51,004 nucleotides of DNA from positions 1 to 51,004 of the forward strand of contig JBCDCB010000021.1 in assembly GCA_039182735.1 (NCBI GenBank), in the 5' to 3' direction. The translations under genes and the position numbers were made by a program. Below the pieces are notes generated by a model. That model saw nothing but the letters and a program-made list of their open reading frames with translations, did no database searches and had not been told where the DNA came from. The DNA comes from JBCDCB01 sp039182735 (GTDB lineage Bacteria > Planctomycetota > Phycisphaerae > Phycisphaerales > UBA1924). Positions 17,162-25,719 of this stretch are shown piece after piece. Every line of letters starts with the position of its first letter. Position 1 is the first letter of the stretch.

Positions 17162-18399
17162 GGGGCGCCCTCCGCGCCGCGGGCACGCTCGCGCAGCAAC
17201 AGGCTCGCGCTCACGATCGAAAGGACCTCGCACAGCAGGCCCGCGAGCGCGACCACGCCGATGAGTTGATTGTGCAGGTCCGACGGTTTCGCGATCGCCA
17301 GACCCAGCACCAACGCGAGCGCGAGGGAACTCGGCCGGATCGCACCGACCGCGAGACCCGTGCGCGCGACGCCACGTCGCGCTTCCTCGCGATCCTCAAA
17401 CCGCCACGCTTCGTGCACGACGATCGGTTTGATCGCGACGCGCACGCCCACGAGCGCGCAGGCGAGCGCGACGCCGCCGACGCCGATCGCGAGGCTCAGC
17501 GAAACGCCCGCGACGATCCCGAAGAGCGCGGCGATGAGGTGCTCGCTCTTGAGGATGAAGCGTTCGTAGGCGCGGGCGTCCTTCCCGCCGGTGTTCGCGA
17601 TGAAGATGCCGCAGATCAGTGTCGCGAGCATGGGCATCACGCCGAGCTGCGCCGAGAGCCCGGCGGCGGTCGCGAGCACACCGATAAAAACGACGAGCCC
17701 CGCGCCCCCGGTTCCCGGGATCGACCGCAGGGCGACGCGTCCGACGGTCGCGGCGCACACCCCAACGACCAGCGAGACGCCGACGGCCCACGCCGACCCG
17801 ATCCATGCGCCCGCCTTGCCATAGGGCCCGTCACCGAACCCGGTGCCGACGCCCGCGATCGCCACCGCGAGCACGCCCACCAGCCCGCCCAGTGCCAGCA
17901 CTCGGCGCGCGCGACCAGCGCCCGGTGCGCCGCCAGCGAGCCCGACCGATCGTCCCTCGCTCGACCACCCGCACGCGCCGGCGGCGAGCACGAGGCTCGC
18001 CTGCGCGATGACCGACGGGCTCGCGCCGCCCGTCCACCACTCGATGAGCAACCAAGCCGCCGCCGACGTCAGCACCAGCGACGACACGACATCGAACACG
18101 ATCGTGCGCCGCGCGTCACGTGTCAGGACTTCGAGCAGCGCCGGGCGGACCTGCAAACCAACCATGCACCCGATCCACCCGAGCAGGATCACCGTGAACG
18201 GGCGCACCGCAACGAGCGCGTCCTCGCTGACCAGCCCCGCCCCGAAGGGCCCGACCGCAACACCCGCGGCGAGCCACAGCCATCCGCCGCTCAGCAGCGA
18301 GAGCATCGGGCGGCTCCGCCTGAGCCGGTACAGCGGCGCGCTCGTCGCGAGCAGCGCGAGCATGATCAGCACCGCGGTGGACAGGAAGATGCCCAGCAC
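17158..18399 (-). CDS. CPA2-like membrane protein without the ion-binding Asp (second pair)
   Basis: A 413-aa polytopic protein, paralogous to 8150-9397: both have YRLRRSRP at about residue 25, then GGW, GVxxGP and LGWIG followed by VGLQ. The helix matching the ion-binding segment (RVLALGGLVGVLAVAIAG) again has Gly instead of Asp. It overlaps the 463-aa antiporter gene (GTGA) and follows the PII-like gene after 6 nt. I infer a non-catalytic half or anchoring subunit of a two-component antiporter; direct evidence is lacking. Confidence 0.75.
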   Translation of the reverse strand: MLGIFLSTAVLIMLALLATSAPLYRLRRSRPMLSLLSGGWLWLAAGVAVGPFGAGLVSEDALVAVRPFTVILLGWIGCMVGLQVRPALLEVLTRDARRTIVFDVVSSLVLTSAAAWLLIEWWTGGASPSVIAQASLVLAAGACGWSSEGRSVGLAGGAPGAGRARRVLALGGLVGVLAVAIAGVGTGFGDGPYGKAGAWIGSAWAVGVSLVVGVCAATVGRVALRSIPGTGGAGLVVFIGVLATAAGLSAQLGVMPMLATLICGIFIANTGGKDARAYERFILKSEHLIAALFGIVAGVSLSLAIGVGGVALACALVGVRVAIKPIVVHEAWRFEDREEARRGVARTGLAVGAIRPSSLALALVLGLAIAKPSDLHNQLIGVVALAGLLCEVLSIVSASLLLRERARGAEGAP

Positions 18400-18405
18400 G
18401 GGCCG

Positions 18406-18753
18406 CTACACCCGGCCGCCGAGCGCCTTTAGCACCGGCACCACGACCGTGATCGGGCGATCCGCGACGCGGAAGTCGCTCTCGAGCATCTCGAGCAACC
18501 CGTTAGCACGCTCCTCCGTGGTGATCGACATCACCATTCGGCTGCCGGTGGAATCGCTCATCATTGCGGCCAGCCCGCTGAAGATCGGCATCTCCTCGCG
18601 GACGAGCGACATCAGCCCACGCGACTCCATGATCGTTGCGCCCAGCCCGAGGTCGAGCAGCCCCGTTGCCAGGTCGTCGAGGATGTCCGCATTCGAGACG
18701 ATCATCACGACCAGCACGCGCGCGGGCGATGCGTTCGGTTCACGCTCAGACAT
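18406..18753 (-). CDS. PII-like signalling protein
   Basis: A 115-aa protein that fits the PII-like ferredoxin fold: strand ARVLVVMIVSN, helix, strand GLGATIMESRGLMSL, a flexible segment EEMPIFSGLAAMM in the T-loop position, then two more strand-helix units. MESRGL and PIFSGL are typical of PII-like proteins found beside transporters. Such proteins bind nucleotides and gate membrane partners; which nucleotide is not visible here. No uridylylation tyrosine motif can be assigned. The gene overlaps the EIIA gene by 8 nt and lies 6 nt before the first antiporter-pair gene, which makes those antiporters the likely targets. I choose ATG 18753; the longer frame is a shadow. Confidence 0.78.
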   Translation of the reverse strand: MSEREPNASPARVLVVMIVSNADILDDLATGLLDLGLGATIMESRGLMSLVREEMPIFSGLAAMMSDSTGSRMVMSITTEERANGLLEMLESDFRVADRPITVVVPVLKALGGRV

Positions 18754-19216
18754 GTCGCCGGTCTTCCTCGACGAGCGCTTCGAAGAGCCCGGCGGCGTCA
18801 CCGGGCGCCCGCAGCCGTCCCAGCGCGTCCGTGGCGTGCGCGAGCCGCGCCAGCCGCGCGAGCAGACGCACGTGCTCCCACGGGCGCTCGGCGTCTCCGA
18901 ACATCGCGAAGACGAGATCGCAGGCCTGCCCGCCGGCGCCGCCGAACCGCACCGCCGGGGAGAGGCTCGCAACAACCAGCGCCGTCCGCGCCACGCCCTC
19001 GATGACCGCGTGCGGGAAGGCGACGCCCTCCGGCGTCACGGTCGCGCCGCTCGACTCTCGATCGATCAACGCCTGCAACAGGACCCCGCTCCCCGGGGCG
19101 TCGTCGCCCAGCGACTTCGATGCGACCTCCGCCAAGCGGGCGAAGACCGCGCGGCTATCGGCGGCACCCTCGATGCGGATCACGCAGTCCTGAGTCAAGA
19201 GCGGTTCGATCCGCAC
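18746..19216 (-). CDS. PTS EIIA type-2 (PtsN-like) regulatory protein
   Basis: A 156-aa soluble protein with the EIIA type-2 (mannitol/Ntr) fold. The phosphorylatable His is His69 in TPEGVAFPHA, equivalent to GIAIPHG in PtsN, followed by the strands ALVVASLSPAVRFGG and ACDLVFAMFG. No other PTS proteins are in the window, so a regulatory role is likelier than sugar import. EIIA-Ntr proteins elsewhere control potassium transport through TrkA and KdpD. The GTG start at 19216 is preceded by AAAGGGGA. It appears to be the first gene of the long ion-transport unit. Confidence 0.85.
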   Translation of the reverse strand: MRIEPLLTQDCVIRIEGAADSRAVFARLAEVASKSLGDDAPGSGVLLQALIDRESSGATVTPEGVAFPHAVIEGVARTALVVASLSPAVRFGGAGGQACDLVFAMFGDAERPWEHVRLLARLARLAHATDALGRLRAPGDAAGLFEALVEEDRRHV

Positions 19217-19297
19217 GGTCGCGTCCCCTTTCGATGCCGCTCAAGATACGCCTGCCCCCGCTCGCACGCCAGATTCCGACTCGCTCCGCCGCGATCC

Positions 19298-19308
19298 CGG
19301 GGTACATT
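19298..19308 (+). promoter_or_regulatory. CGGGGTAYATT-type promoter element
   Basis: CGGGGTACATT contains a -10-like TACATT. The same CGGGGTAY core occurs upstream of the genes at 43147 and 47622. No clear -35 box is seen. It would drive the two small membrane-protein genes. Confidence 0.4.
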
Positions 19309-19385
19309 CGTGAAAGACAGGCCATGCATTGCCGAACGACTCAGTGGCGGGCGATGACGCGCGTCACTCGATGGGGAGACCCCGC

Positions 19386-19622
19386 ATGCTGCTCGCATCT
19401 GCTGAAGACTTGCTCGACTTTCTCGATGGGAACATGCTCTGGGTGATGATCATCGCCGTGTTTTTTCTCGGAACGGTCGGCGGGGCGATCAAGGCCGCCT
19501 TCTCCACCAACGCCCGCGAGCGTTCGCGACGCGAGATCGCCGCGTACATCGCAGAGGGTTCGATGACGCCCGAGCAGGGCGAACGCCTCATGAACGCCGG
19601 CGACCCGGACCGCTGCGCCTAA
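19386..19622 (+). CDS. Small membrane protein with AYIAEGSMT motif (paralogue 1)
   Basis: A 78-aa protein of unknown function: a short acidic amphipathic lead (SAEDLLDFLD), one membrane helix (MLWVMIIAVFFLGTVGG), then a basic stretch and the motif RREIAAYIAEGSMTPEQGER. The layout (single helix plus short helical hairpin) recalls PspB- or SHOCT-like small proteins, but I cannot assign a family. I choose ATG 19386 (GGGGAG about six bases upstream); the frame is open to 19329. The next gene, 21 nt downstream, carries the same C-terminal motif, so the two are probably related and co-expressed. Confidence 0.72.
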   Translation: MLLASAEDLLDFLDGNMLWVMIIAVFFLGTVGGAIKAAFSTNARERSRREIAAYIAEGSMTPEQGERLMNAGDPDRCA

Positions 19623-19643
19623 CCGCGCTCAGAGAGGACCCAC

Positions 19644-19907
19644 ATGAACGACGTGCTCCACCGGATCATCGAAGTCTTCGAGCGCGACCCGGGCCCCGTG
19701 ATCGCGGTCATCGCGATCACCTTCGGCTGTGGCATCGCCGCGATCTCCACCATCGCCGGCGTGGCCGGCGGCGTCTCCCGACGCAAGCAGGTCGAGAGCA
19801 GCCGGCGCGAGGTCGCCGCCTACATCGCCGAAGGCTCCATGACCGTGGAGGAAGGTGAGCGGCTCATGAACGCCGGCCCGAGGCTCCCGGGGATCAAGAA
19901 CACCTGA
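19644..19907 (+). CDS. Small membrane protein with AYIAEGSMT motif (paralogue 2)
   Basis: An 87-aa protein with an N-terminal amphipathic helix (LHRIIEVFERD), one membrane helix (VIAVIAITFGCGIAAISTIA), a basic stretch and RREVAAYIAEGSMTVEEGER. The last 25 residues are nearly the same as in the gene just upstream, while the membrane parts differ. AGAGAGG precedes the ATG. The function is unknown; a homo- or hetero-oligomeric inner-membrane sensor is a guess. The TGA lies one base from the stop of the convergent gene at 19909. Confidence 0.75.
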   Translation: MNDVLHRIIEVFERDPGPVIAVIAITFGCGIAAISTIAGVAGGVSRRKQVESSRREVAAYIAEGSMTVEEGERLMNAGPRLPGIKNT

Positions 19908-19908
19908 T

Positions 19909-20382
19909 TCAGGCAAACACGTCGATCAGGTTCCCCGCCGGTACATACACCGCGCGGACCACACGCACATCCTGCTCGTATGTCACCGCGCGCGCCGGGG
20001 CACGCTCGATAACGCCCAGACTCGGGCCCAGTACCGCCGACCGCTCCGGCTCGCCCGCGGCCTGTCGCGCGTCCGTCGCGTGCGGGTCGCTCGATCGCTC
20101 CGTGGGATCGACCGCCAGCGAACGATCGCCACGCAGCCCGCGGCGTTCAATGTTCAGACGCTCCAGATACGTTGCGAACGTCTCCGGCAGGACCGCCTCC
20201 GCCCGCGCAGCGGGGTGCTTCCGCACCGACCCGCTCCACGCCCACGGCGTCGAGCGATCGCCCGAGATGGTCCCGCTCTTCTGCATTGCAAAGCACAGGG
20301 CGAATGCCGTGCCGCGCCGGACGAGATCCCGCAAGCCCGATAAGGTCAACGACTCGTGTGAGCGAGGCTCGTGCGCCGGCAA
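19909..20382 (-). CDS. Hypothetical protein
   Basis: An open frame of 157 codons; I do not recognise a family. Composition is soluble and basic in the N-terminal half, and the C-terminal VRVVRAVYVPAGNLIDVFA looks like real protein. The start is uncertain: 20382 is a TTG, and ATG 20283 (MQKSGTISGD) would give 124 aa. Neither has a convincing Shine-Dalgarno. It is divergent from queA and its stop is one base from that of the small membrane protein. A conserved-homologue search is needed before trusting it. Confidence 0.5.
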   Translation of the reverse strand: MPAHEPRSHESLTLSGLRDLVRRGTAFALCFAMQKSGTISGDRSTPWAWSGSVRKHPAARAEAVLPETFATYLERLNIERRGLRGDRSLAVDPTERSSDPHATDARQAAGEPERSAVLGPSLGVIERAPARAVTYEQDVRVVRAVYVPAGNLIDVFA

Positions 20383-20421
20383 TCGTCGCAGCGCGCGGGC
20401 GCCGGATGGGCGGGATGTCGC

Positions 20422-21525
20422 GTGAGCACCACGCCGGTGTTGGAGGCACGACGCGTGCGGACGGACGAACTCGACTTCGATCTGCCGAGCGAGCTCATCG
20501 CGACCCGCCCCGTCGAGCCGCGTGATTCGAGCCGCCTGATGGTCGTGTCACGCAACGACGCGTCTCGCCTCGAACACCGCGTGTTCCGCGAACTTCCAGA
20601 ACTGCTTCGGGCGGGCGACCTGCTCGTCTCGAACCGATCGCGCGTGCTACCCGCGCGGCTCAGCGGGCGACGGACCGACAGCGGCGGGGCGGTGGACGGG
20701 CTCTTCGTCCGCGAACTCGCCGAGGGCCGTTGGGAGGTGATGCTCCGCTCCAACGGCAAGCTCCGCGCCGGGCAGACCGTCGCGCTGCTCGATCAGGCCT
20801 CGCGCCAGACCGGCGTCACCATCGAACTCGTCGAGCCGGGTGAAGACGGCTGGGTCGTTCGCGTCGATCCGGCGCGGCCCGCGGGCGACACGCTCCGACG
20901 CGTTGGTGCCACACCGCTCCCGCCCTACATCCGATCGGCCCGCAAGGAACGCGGCGAGACGAGCATCGAAGACGACGCCGATCGCGCATGGTACCGCTGC
21001 GTGCATGAGGACGCGGGCCGCGGCGCGTCCGTCGCCGCGCCCACCGCCGGGCTGCACATGACGCAGCGCGTGCGCGACTCGCTCGCCGAGCGCGGCGTAG
21101 AAGAAGCCGCCGTGTACCTCGATGTCGGCGTCGGGACATTCCGCCCCGTGACCGCGGAGCATCTGGAAGATCATGACATGCACGCCGAGCGGTACGCCGC
21201 GCCCGCCGAGACCCTCGAAGCCCTCGGGCGCGCCGCGCGGGTCATTGCGCTCGGGACGACGACCGTCCGCACGCTCGAGTCGCTCCCGATCGATGCGACT
21301 GACGATGTCGCCGGCGACGCCACGCTCATGATCACACCCGGCTACGAGTTCAAACGCATCCACGGGCTCGTCACAAACTTCCACCTGCCCCGCTCGACCT
21401 TGCTCGCGCTCGTCGCGGCCCTCTTCCCCGCCGGCATCCAACGCGTCCGGGATCTGTACGCCGAGGCCATCCGCGAGCGCTACCGATTCTTCAGCTACGG
21501 CGACGCGATGCTCATCCTCCCGTAA
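20422..21525 (+). CDS. queA: S-adenosylmethionine:tRNA ribosyltransferase-isomerase
   Basis: QueA transfers and isomerises the ribosyl part of SAM onto preQ1 in tRNA to make epoxyqueuosine. The 367-aa protein shows family motifs in order: FDLPSELIATRPVEPRDSSR, LVSNRSRVLPARL, PLPPYIRS, SVAAPTAGLHMT, VGVGTFRPV and VTNFHLPRSTLL. I choose GTG 20422; an in-frame ATG at 20371 would add 17 residues of poor quality. No other queuosine gene is nearby. Length and motif spacing are normal. Confidence 0.95.
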   Translation: MSTTPVLEARRVRTDELDFDLPSELIATRPVEPRDSSRLMVVSRNDASRLEHRVFRELPELLRAGDLLVSNRSRVLPARLSGRRTDSGGAVDGLFVRELAEGRWEVMLRSNGKLRAGQTVALLDQASRQTGVTIELVEPGEDGWVVRVDPARPAGDTLRRVGATPLPPYIRSARKERGETSIEDDADRAWYRCVHEDAGRGASVAAPTAGLHMTQRVRDSLAERGVEEAAVYLDVGVGTFRPVTAEHLEDHDMHAERYAAPAETLEALGRAARVIALGTTTVRTLESLPIDATDDVAGDATLMITPGYEFKRIHGLVTNFHLPRSTLLALVAALFPAGIQRVRDLYAEAIRERYRFFSYGDAMLILP

Positions 21526-21595
21526 ACCCGGGCCTTTTCACACGCCCGCGTCGCCCGCGTCGATACAGTCAGCGACCGTGAGATCAGGTTGTGCC

Positions 21596-23110
21596 ATGCG
21601 CCTCCGCGAACTGATTGACAACCTCGACGCCCGGCTCGTCGGCGACGCCGACCCGCCCATCGCGCGCGTCACCGACGACTCGCGCGACGTGCGGCCCGCC
21701 GGCAGTGACGGCGGCACGCTCTTCGTCGCCCGCGCCGGGACGCGGACCAGCGGAGAGAGGTTCCTCCACGACGCGATCTCGCGCGGCGCGGTCGCCGTGT
21801 TGCGCGAGGACGACGCTCTCGGACTGCCTGCCGGCGTCGCCGACCTCCGCTGCGACGAGGCCGCATGGATGCTCGCGCATCTCGCCGAACGCATAAACGG
21901 AAACCCGTCGTCGCGTCTCTTCGTCATCGGCGTCACAGGCACCAACGGCAAGAGCACCACCGCGCATCTCGTCCACCGCGTGCTCAACTCGATCGGCGTG
22001 CCGTGCGGGCTCATCGGGACGATCGAAGTCGATGAAGGCAACGGCCCGCACGAAGCCCGGCTCACGACACCGCCGGCGCACGAACTCAGCGCCTCGCTCG
22101 CGCGCACGCTCGATCACGGCTGCAACGCCGTCGTGCTCGAAGCCTCCTCGCACGCGCTCGATCAGAGACGTGTCGAAGCGATTGCGTTCGACGTCGCGAT
22201 CTTCACGAACCTCTCGGGCGATCACCTCGACTACCACGCCGACATGGACGAATACGCCTCGGCGAAGGCGCACCTCTTCGAACTCCTCTCGCCGAGCGGT
22301 CTCGCGGTCGTGAACGCCGACGATCCCGCGCACACCCGGATGATCCGCGATTGCCAGGCCGTGATCCGGCGGGTCGGCGCCGATGCCGATAATTGCCTGA
22401 GTGGTATCGACGTCTCGCTCGAAGGAACGCGGTTCAAGCTCGGCGATGCCGCATGCACAACCCCGCTCATCGGCGCGCACAACGCGATGAACGCCGCGCA
22501 GGCGCTCATCGCGTGCGAGGCTGTCTGCGCGCACGTCGGCGCCGATGCTTCCACCCTTGCGCACGCTCTGGCAATGGTGGGCGTGCCGCGCGGCCGGTTC
22601 GAGCGCGTCGATCAAGGAGCCGCGTCGCCCGCGGTCTTCGTGGATTATGCGCACACCGACGACGCGCTCGCGCACGCCTGCGCCACCCTCGCGTCGATCG
22701 TGCCCCCCGGCGGCGAGCTGATCGTCGTCTTCGGCTGCGGTGGCGACCGCGACCGAACCAAACGCCCCCGCATGGCGCGTGCCGTCGCGGCGCATGCGGA
22801 CCGCATCATCATCACCTCCGACAACCCGCGCACGGAAGACCCCGAAACGATCATCGACGAGGTCATCGCGGGCGTTCCCGAGGGCCTTCGCTATGAACGC
22901 AGCGCCGACCGGCGCAGCGCGATCCATCTCGCGATCCGATCCGCTACGCCCCGAGACGTCGTCCTCATCGCCGGCAAGGGGCACGAGACCTACCAACTCT
23001 TGCCCGACTCGAACGCGCCGGATGGCGTCAGACGCATCGACTTCGATGACCGCGTCGTCGCGTGCGACGCGCTCGCTGCGCGGCACGCCGAGACGGGGGC
23101 GAGCGCGTGA
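21596..23110 (+). CDS. murE: UDP-N-acetylmuramoyl-tripeptide synthetase (mDAP-adding type)
   Basis: Mur ligase adding the third amino acid to UDP-MurNAc-L-Ala-D-Glu in the cytoplasm. The 504-aa protein has the N-terminal UDP-binding domain, the ATP site GVTGTNGKSTT (about residue 112) and the C-terminal domain with SDNPRTEDP. The DNPR motif is the known marker for meso-diaminopimelate rather than lysine. ATG 21596 follows AGGTTG; a TACAGT box lies at 21564-21569. Its stop overlaps murF (GTGA). This and the next two genes show that the organism makes peptidoglycan precursors. Confidence 0.95.
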   Translation: MRLRELIDNLDARLVGDADPPIARVTDDSRDVRPAGSDGGTLFVARAGTRTSGERFLHDAISRGAVAVLREDDALGLPAGVADLRCDEAAWMLAHLAERINGNPSSRLFVIGVTGTNGKSTTAHLVHRVLNSIGVPCGLIGTIEVDEGNGPHEARLTTPPAHELSASLARTLDHGCNAVVLEASSHALDQRRVEAIAFDVAIFTNLSGDHLDYHADMDEYASAKAHLFELLSPSGLAVVNADDPAHTRMIRDCQAVIRRVGADADNCLSGIDVSLEGTRFKLGDAACTTPLIGAHNAMNAAQALIACEAVCAHVGADASTLAHALAMVGVPRGRFERVDQGAASPAVFVDYAHTDDALAHACATLASIVPPGGELIVVFGCGGDRDRTKRPRMARAVAAHADRIIITSDNPRTEDPETIIDEVIAGVPEGLRYERSADRRSAIHLAIRSATPRDVVLIAGKGHETYQLLPDSNAPDGVRRIDFDDRVVACDALAARHAETGASA

Positions 23111-24528
23111 CGTTCTGGACGCCCGACAACATCCGCAAGGTCGCGAGCGGCACCTGGCTCGCACGCCCGAAGATTGAAGAAGTGTCCATCGATGGCGTCT
23201 CGATCGATTCGCGCACGATCGCGCCGGGGAACGTCTTCGTCGCCATCTCGGGCGATCGCTTCGATGGGCACGCCTACGCGCGTGACGCTGTCGCGGGCGG
23301 CGCGTCGATGTGCATCGTCTCAAAGAAGCCCGACGCGCTGCGCGAGCCCCCGCCCGGCGGCGTTGTACGCGTGGGCGACACACGCGTCGCGTTCCGCAGA
23401 CTCGCCCGCGCCTATCTCAAGACGCTCAAGGGCTTGCGAGTCGTCGGCATCACCGGCTCGGTCGGCAAGACGACCCTCGTCCGCCTTGTAGATGCCGCGC
23501 TCCAGGGTTCGCTGCGTGGCACCGCTTCGATCAAGTCCTTCAACAACGACATCGGCGTCCCGCTCACGGCGCTCCGCGCGCAGCCGGGCGATCGCTACCT
23601 CGTCTGCGAGGTCGGGATGAACGAGCCCGGCGAGATCGCGCCGCTCTCGGAGACCATCGAGCCCGACGTCGGCGTCATCACGCGAATCGGCAGCGCACAC
23701 ATCGGCGCGTTCGGCTCGCGCGAAGGCATCGCACGCGAGAAGGCCGCGCTGCTCACGCACCTGCAGCCCAACGGGCTCGCGGTGCTCCCTCACGGTGAGT
23801 CGCTGCTGGACGACGTCGCTCGCACGCTCCCCAACGTGATCACGTTCGGCTCGTCGTCCGAATGCGACGTGTGCGTGCGCGCCAAGCCGACGCGCGATGG
23901 TCTCGAAACCGTCTTCGAACTCCCGAGCGGCGCGACGGTCCGCCTGCCGCTGCTCGGTGCGCACCACGCGTCGAACGTGGCGGCGGCGCTCGCCGTCGCA
24001 CGCCGGTTCAACGTCGATGACGACGCCTTCGCCGCGGCGCTCGCGTCCTTCGACCCGCCCGAGATGCGCGGGCAACCCGTCGAGAGCGGCGGCGTGCTGC
24101 TCGTCAACGATGCGTACAACGCGAGCCCGGATTCGGCGGAAGCCGGCCTCCGCGCGTTCGCGGCGTTGATCCGCGAGCGCGATCCCGCCGCGCGCCCCGT
24201 GATCGTGCTAGGCGACATGCTCGAACTCGGCGACGAAGCCCCCGAAGCGCACGCACGGCTGGGCCGGCTGTTCAACGAACTCTTCGCCGAACGCGACGTC
24301 GTGCTGGTCACGGTGGGCCCGATGGCGCTCTTCGTGGCCGACGGCGCGTCGCGCGCGGGCTGCGAGTCGATGATCTTCTCGGAGATGACCGCGGACGTCG
24401 CCGAACGGATCGCCTCGCGCTGCGAGCCCGGCGCCGCTGTGTACCTCAAGGGATCGCGCGCGATCGGGCTCGAAGCGGTCGCGAAGGCGATCGGCACGCG
24501 CCACGCCGGCGCGGGGCGCGCCACATGA
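23107..24528 (+). CDS. murF: UDP-N-acetylmuramoyl-tripeptide:D-Ala-D-Ala ligase
   Basis: MurF adds D-Ala-D-Ala to complete the UDP-MurNAc-pentapeptide. The 473-aa protein has SIDSRTIAPGNVFVAISG in the UDP-binding domain, the P-loop GITGSVGKTTLV (about residue 115), FNNDIGVPLT, EVGMNEPGEI and NDAYNASPDS, all in family order. The P-loop has SVGKT where many family members have S[N]GKT. GTG 23107 overlaps murE, and the stop overlaps mraY by 4 nt (ATGA). Confidence 0.95.
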   Translation: MTFWTPDNIRKVASGTWLARPKIEEVSIDGVSIDSRTIAPGNVFVAISGDRFDGHAYARDAVAGGASMCIVSKKPDALREPPPGGVVRVGDTRVAFRRLARAYLKTLKGLRVVGITGSVGKTTLVRLVDAALQGSLRGTASIKSFNNDIGVPLTALRAQPGDRYLVCEVGMNEPGEIAPLSETIEPDVGVITRIGSAHIGAFGSREGIAREKAALLTHLQPNGLAVLPHGESLLDDVARTLPNVITFGSSSECDVCVRAKPTRDGLETVFELPSGATVRLPLLGAHHASNVAAALAVARRFNVDDDAFAAALASFDPPEMRGQPVESGGVLLVNDAYNASPDSAEAGLRAFAALIRERDPAARPVIVLGDMLELGDEAPEAHARLGRLFNELFAERDVVLVTVGPMALFVADGASRAGCESMIFSEMTADVAERIASRCEPGAAVYLKGSRAIGLEAVAKAIGTRHAGAGRAT

Positions 24529-25706
24529 TTTACGCGCTGCTCCGTGCGATGGAATCGTGGCTCGTCGAGGCCGACCTCTACCGCTACCTGCAGGTCTTCG
24601 ATCAGGTCGCGTTCCGCACCGCCGGCGCCGGCCTGCTCGCGTTCCTGATCGTCCTCGCCTTTGGCAAGCCCGTCATCCGATGGCTCACCGCGCAGAAGAT
24701 CGGCGATCTCGCGCAGTTCGACGTCGATGCGCTCAACGAAGCGCTCCAGTCGAAGAAAAACACACCGACGATGGGCGGGCTGCTCATCGCGGGCGCCGTG
24801 CTCGTCTCGATCCTCATCATGGCTGACCTCACGCAGGGGTACGTACAGATCGCGCTCGTCGTGCTCGTCAGTTTCGCGGCGATCGGCGGCGCCGACGATT
24901 GGCTCAAGCTCACCGCCGCGAGCCGACCGGGCGGCTCGCGTCAGGGCCTGCACGCCTGGGAGAAACTCCTCTTCCAACTCGGCTTCGCGGCGCTCGCCGG
25001 GCTCTTCGTCTTCCGCGCGGCGCAGTCGGGCTTCGCCGGCGACGAACCCGTGCTCGGGCACGTGCTCAATCTGCCGTTCCAGAAGACCTACATCACGCCG
25101 ATCGGCGAGGTCAGCGCCGGCCTGCTGTTCCTCCCGCTGCCGATCTTCGTCGTGCTCGCGACGCTGCTGATCGCGGGGCTCTCCAACGCGGTCAACATCA
25201 CCGACGGGATGGACGGGCTCGCCGGGGGCATCACCGCGATCGTCTCGATCGGGCTCGTCGTGCTGTGCTTCATCTCCGGCTACGAAGAGGCCGCCCGCTT
25301 CCTGCTCGTGCCATACATCCCGGCGGCGGACGAACTCGCCATCGTCGCCGCGGCGATGGGGGGCGCGTGCCTCGGGTTCCTCTGGTTCAACGCCTCGCCC
25401 GCGGCGGTCTTTATGGGCGACACCGGCTCGCTCACGCTCGGGGCGATGATCGCCTACATCGCGCTCGTGATCCGGCAGGAGGTCGTCGTCCTCATCATGT
25501 GCGGCTTCGTGCTCGCCGAGATCGGCTCCGTCGTCCTCCAGGTCGGCTACTTCAAAGCGACCAAAGGACGACGCATCTTCCGCTGCGCGCCCTACCACTG
25601 GCACCTGCACATGGGCGGCTGGCAGGAAACGAAGATCGTCGCGCGCATGTGGATCCTCACGCTCATCCTCGTTGCGATCGGGCTCGCGTCGCTCAAACTC
25701 CGATGA
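24525..25706 (+). CDS. mraY: Phospho-N-acetylmuramoyl-pentapeptide transferase
   Basis: A 393-aa, ten-helix membrane enzyme that makes lipid I from UDP-MurNAc-pentapeptide and undecaprenyl phosphate. Motifs include KKNTPTMGGLLI, GGADDWLKL (conserved Asp pair), NAVNITDGMDGLAGG, FMGDTGSLTLG and the His-rich PYHWHLHMGGWQETK. The ATG overlaps the murF stop. No murD, ftsW or murG follows, so the dcw cluster is incomplete here and a MATE transporter takes the next place. Confidence 0.96.
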   Translation: MIYALLRAMESWLVEADLYRYLQVFDQVAFRTAGAGLLAFLIVLAFGKPVIRWLTAQKIGDLAQFDVDALNEALQSKKNTPTMGGLLIAGAVLVSILIMADLTQGYVQIALVVLVSFAAIGGADDWLKLTAASRPGGSRQGLHAWEKLLFQLGFAALAGLFVFRAAQSGFAGDEPVLGHVLNLPFQKTYITPIGEVSAGLLFLPLPIFVVLATLLIAGLSNAVNITDGMDGLAGGITAIVSIGLVVLCFISGYEEAARFLLVPYIPAADELAIVAAAMGGACLGFLWFNASPAAVFMGDTGSLTLGAMIAYIALVIRQEVVVLIMCGFVLAEIGSVVLQVGYFKATKGRRIFRCAPYHWHLHMGGWQETKIVARMWILTLILVAIGLASLKLR

Positions 25707-25719
25707 ACGGTGCGTGCGC

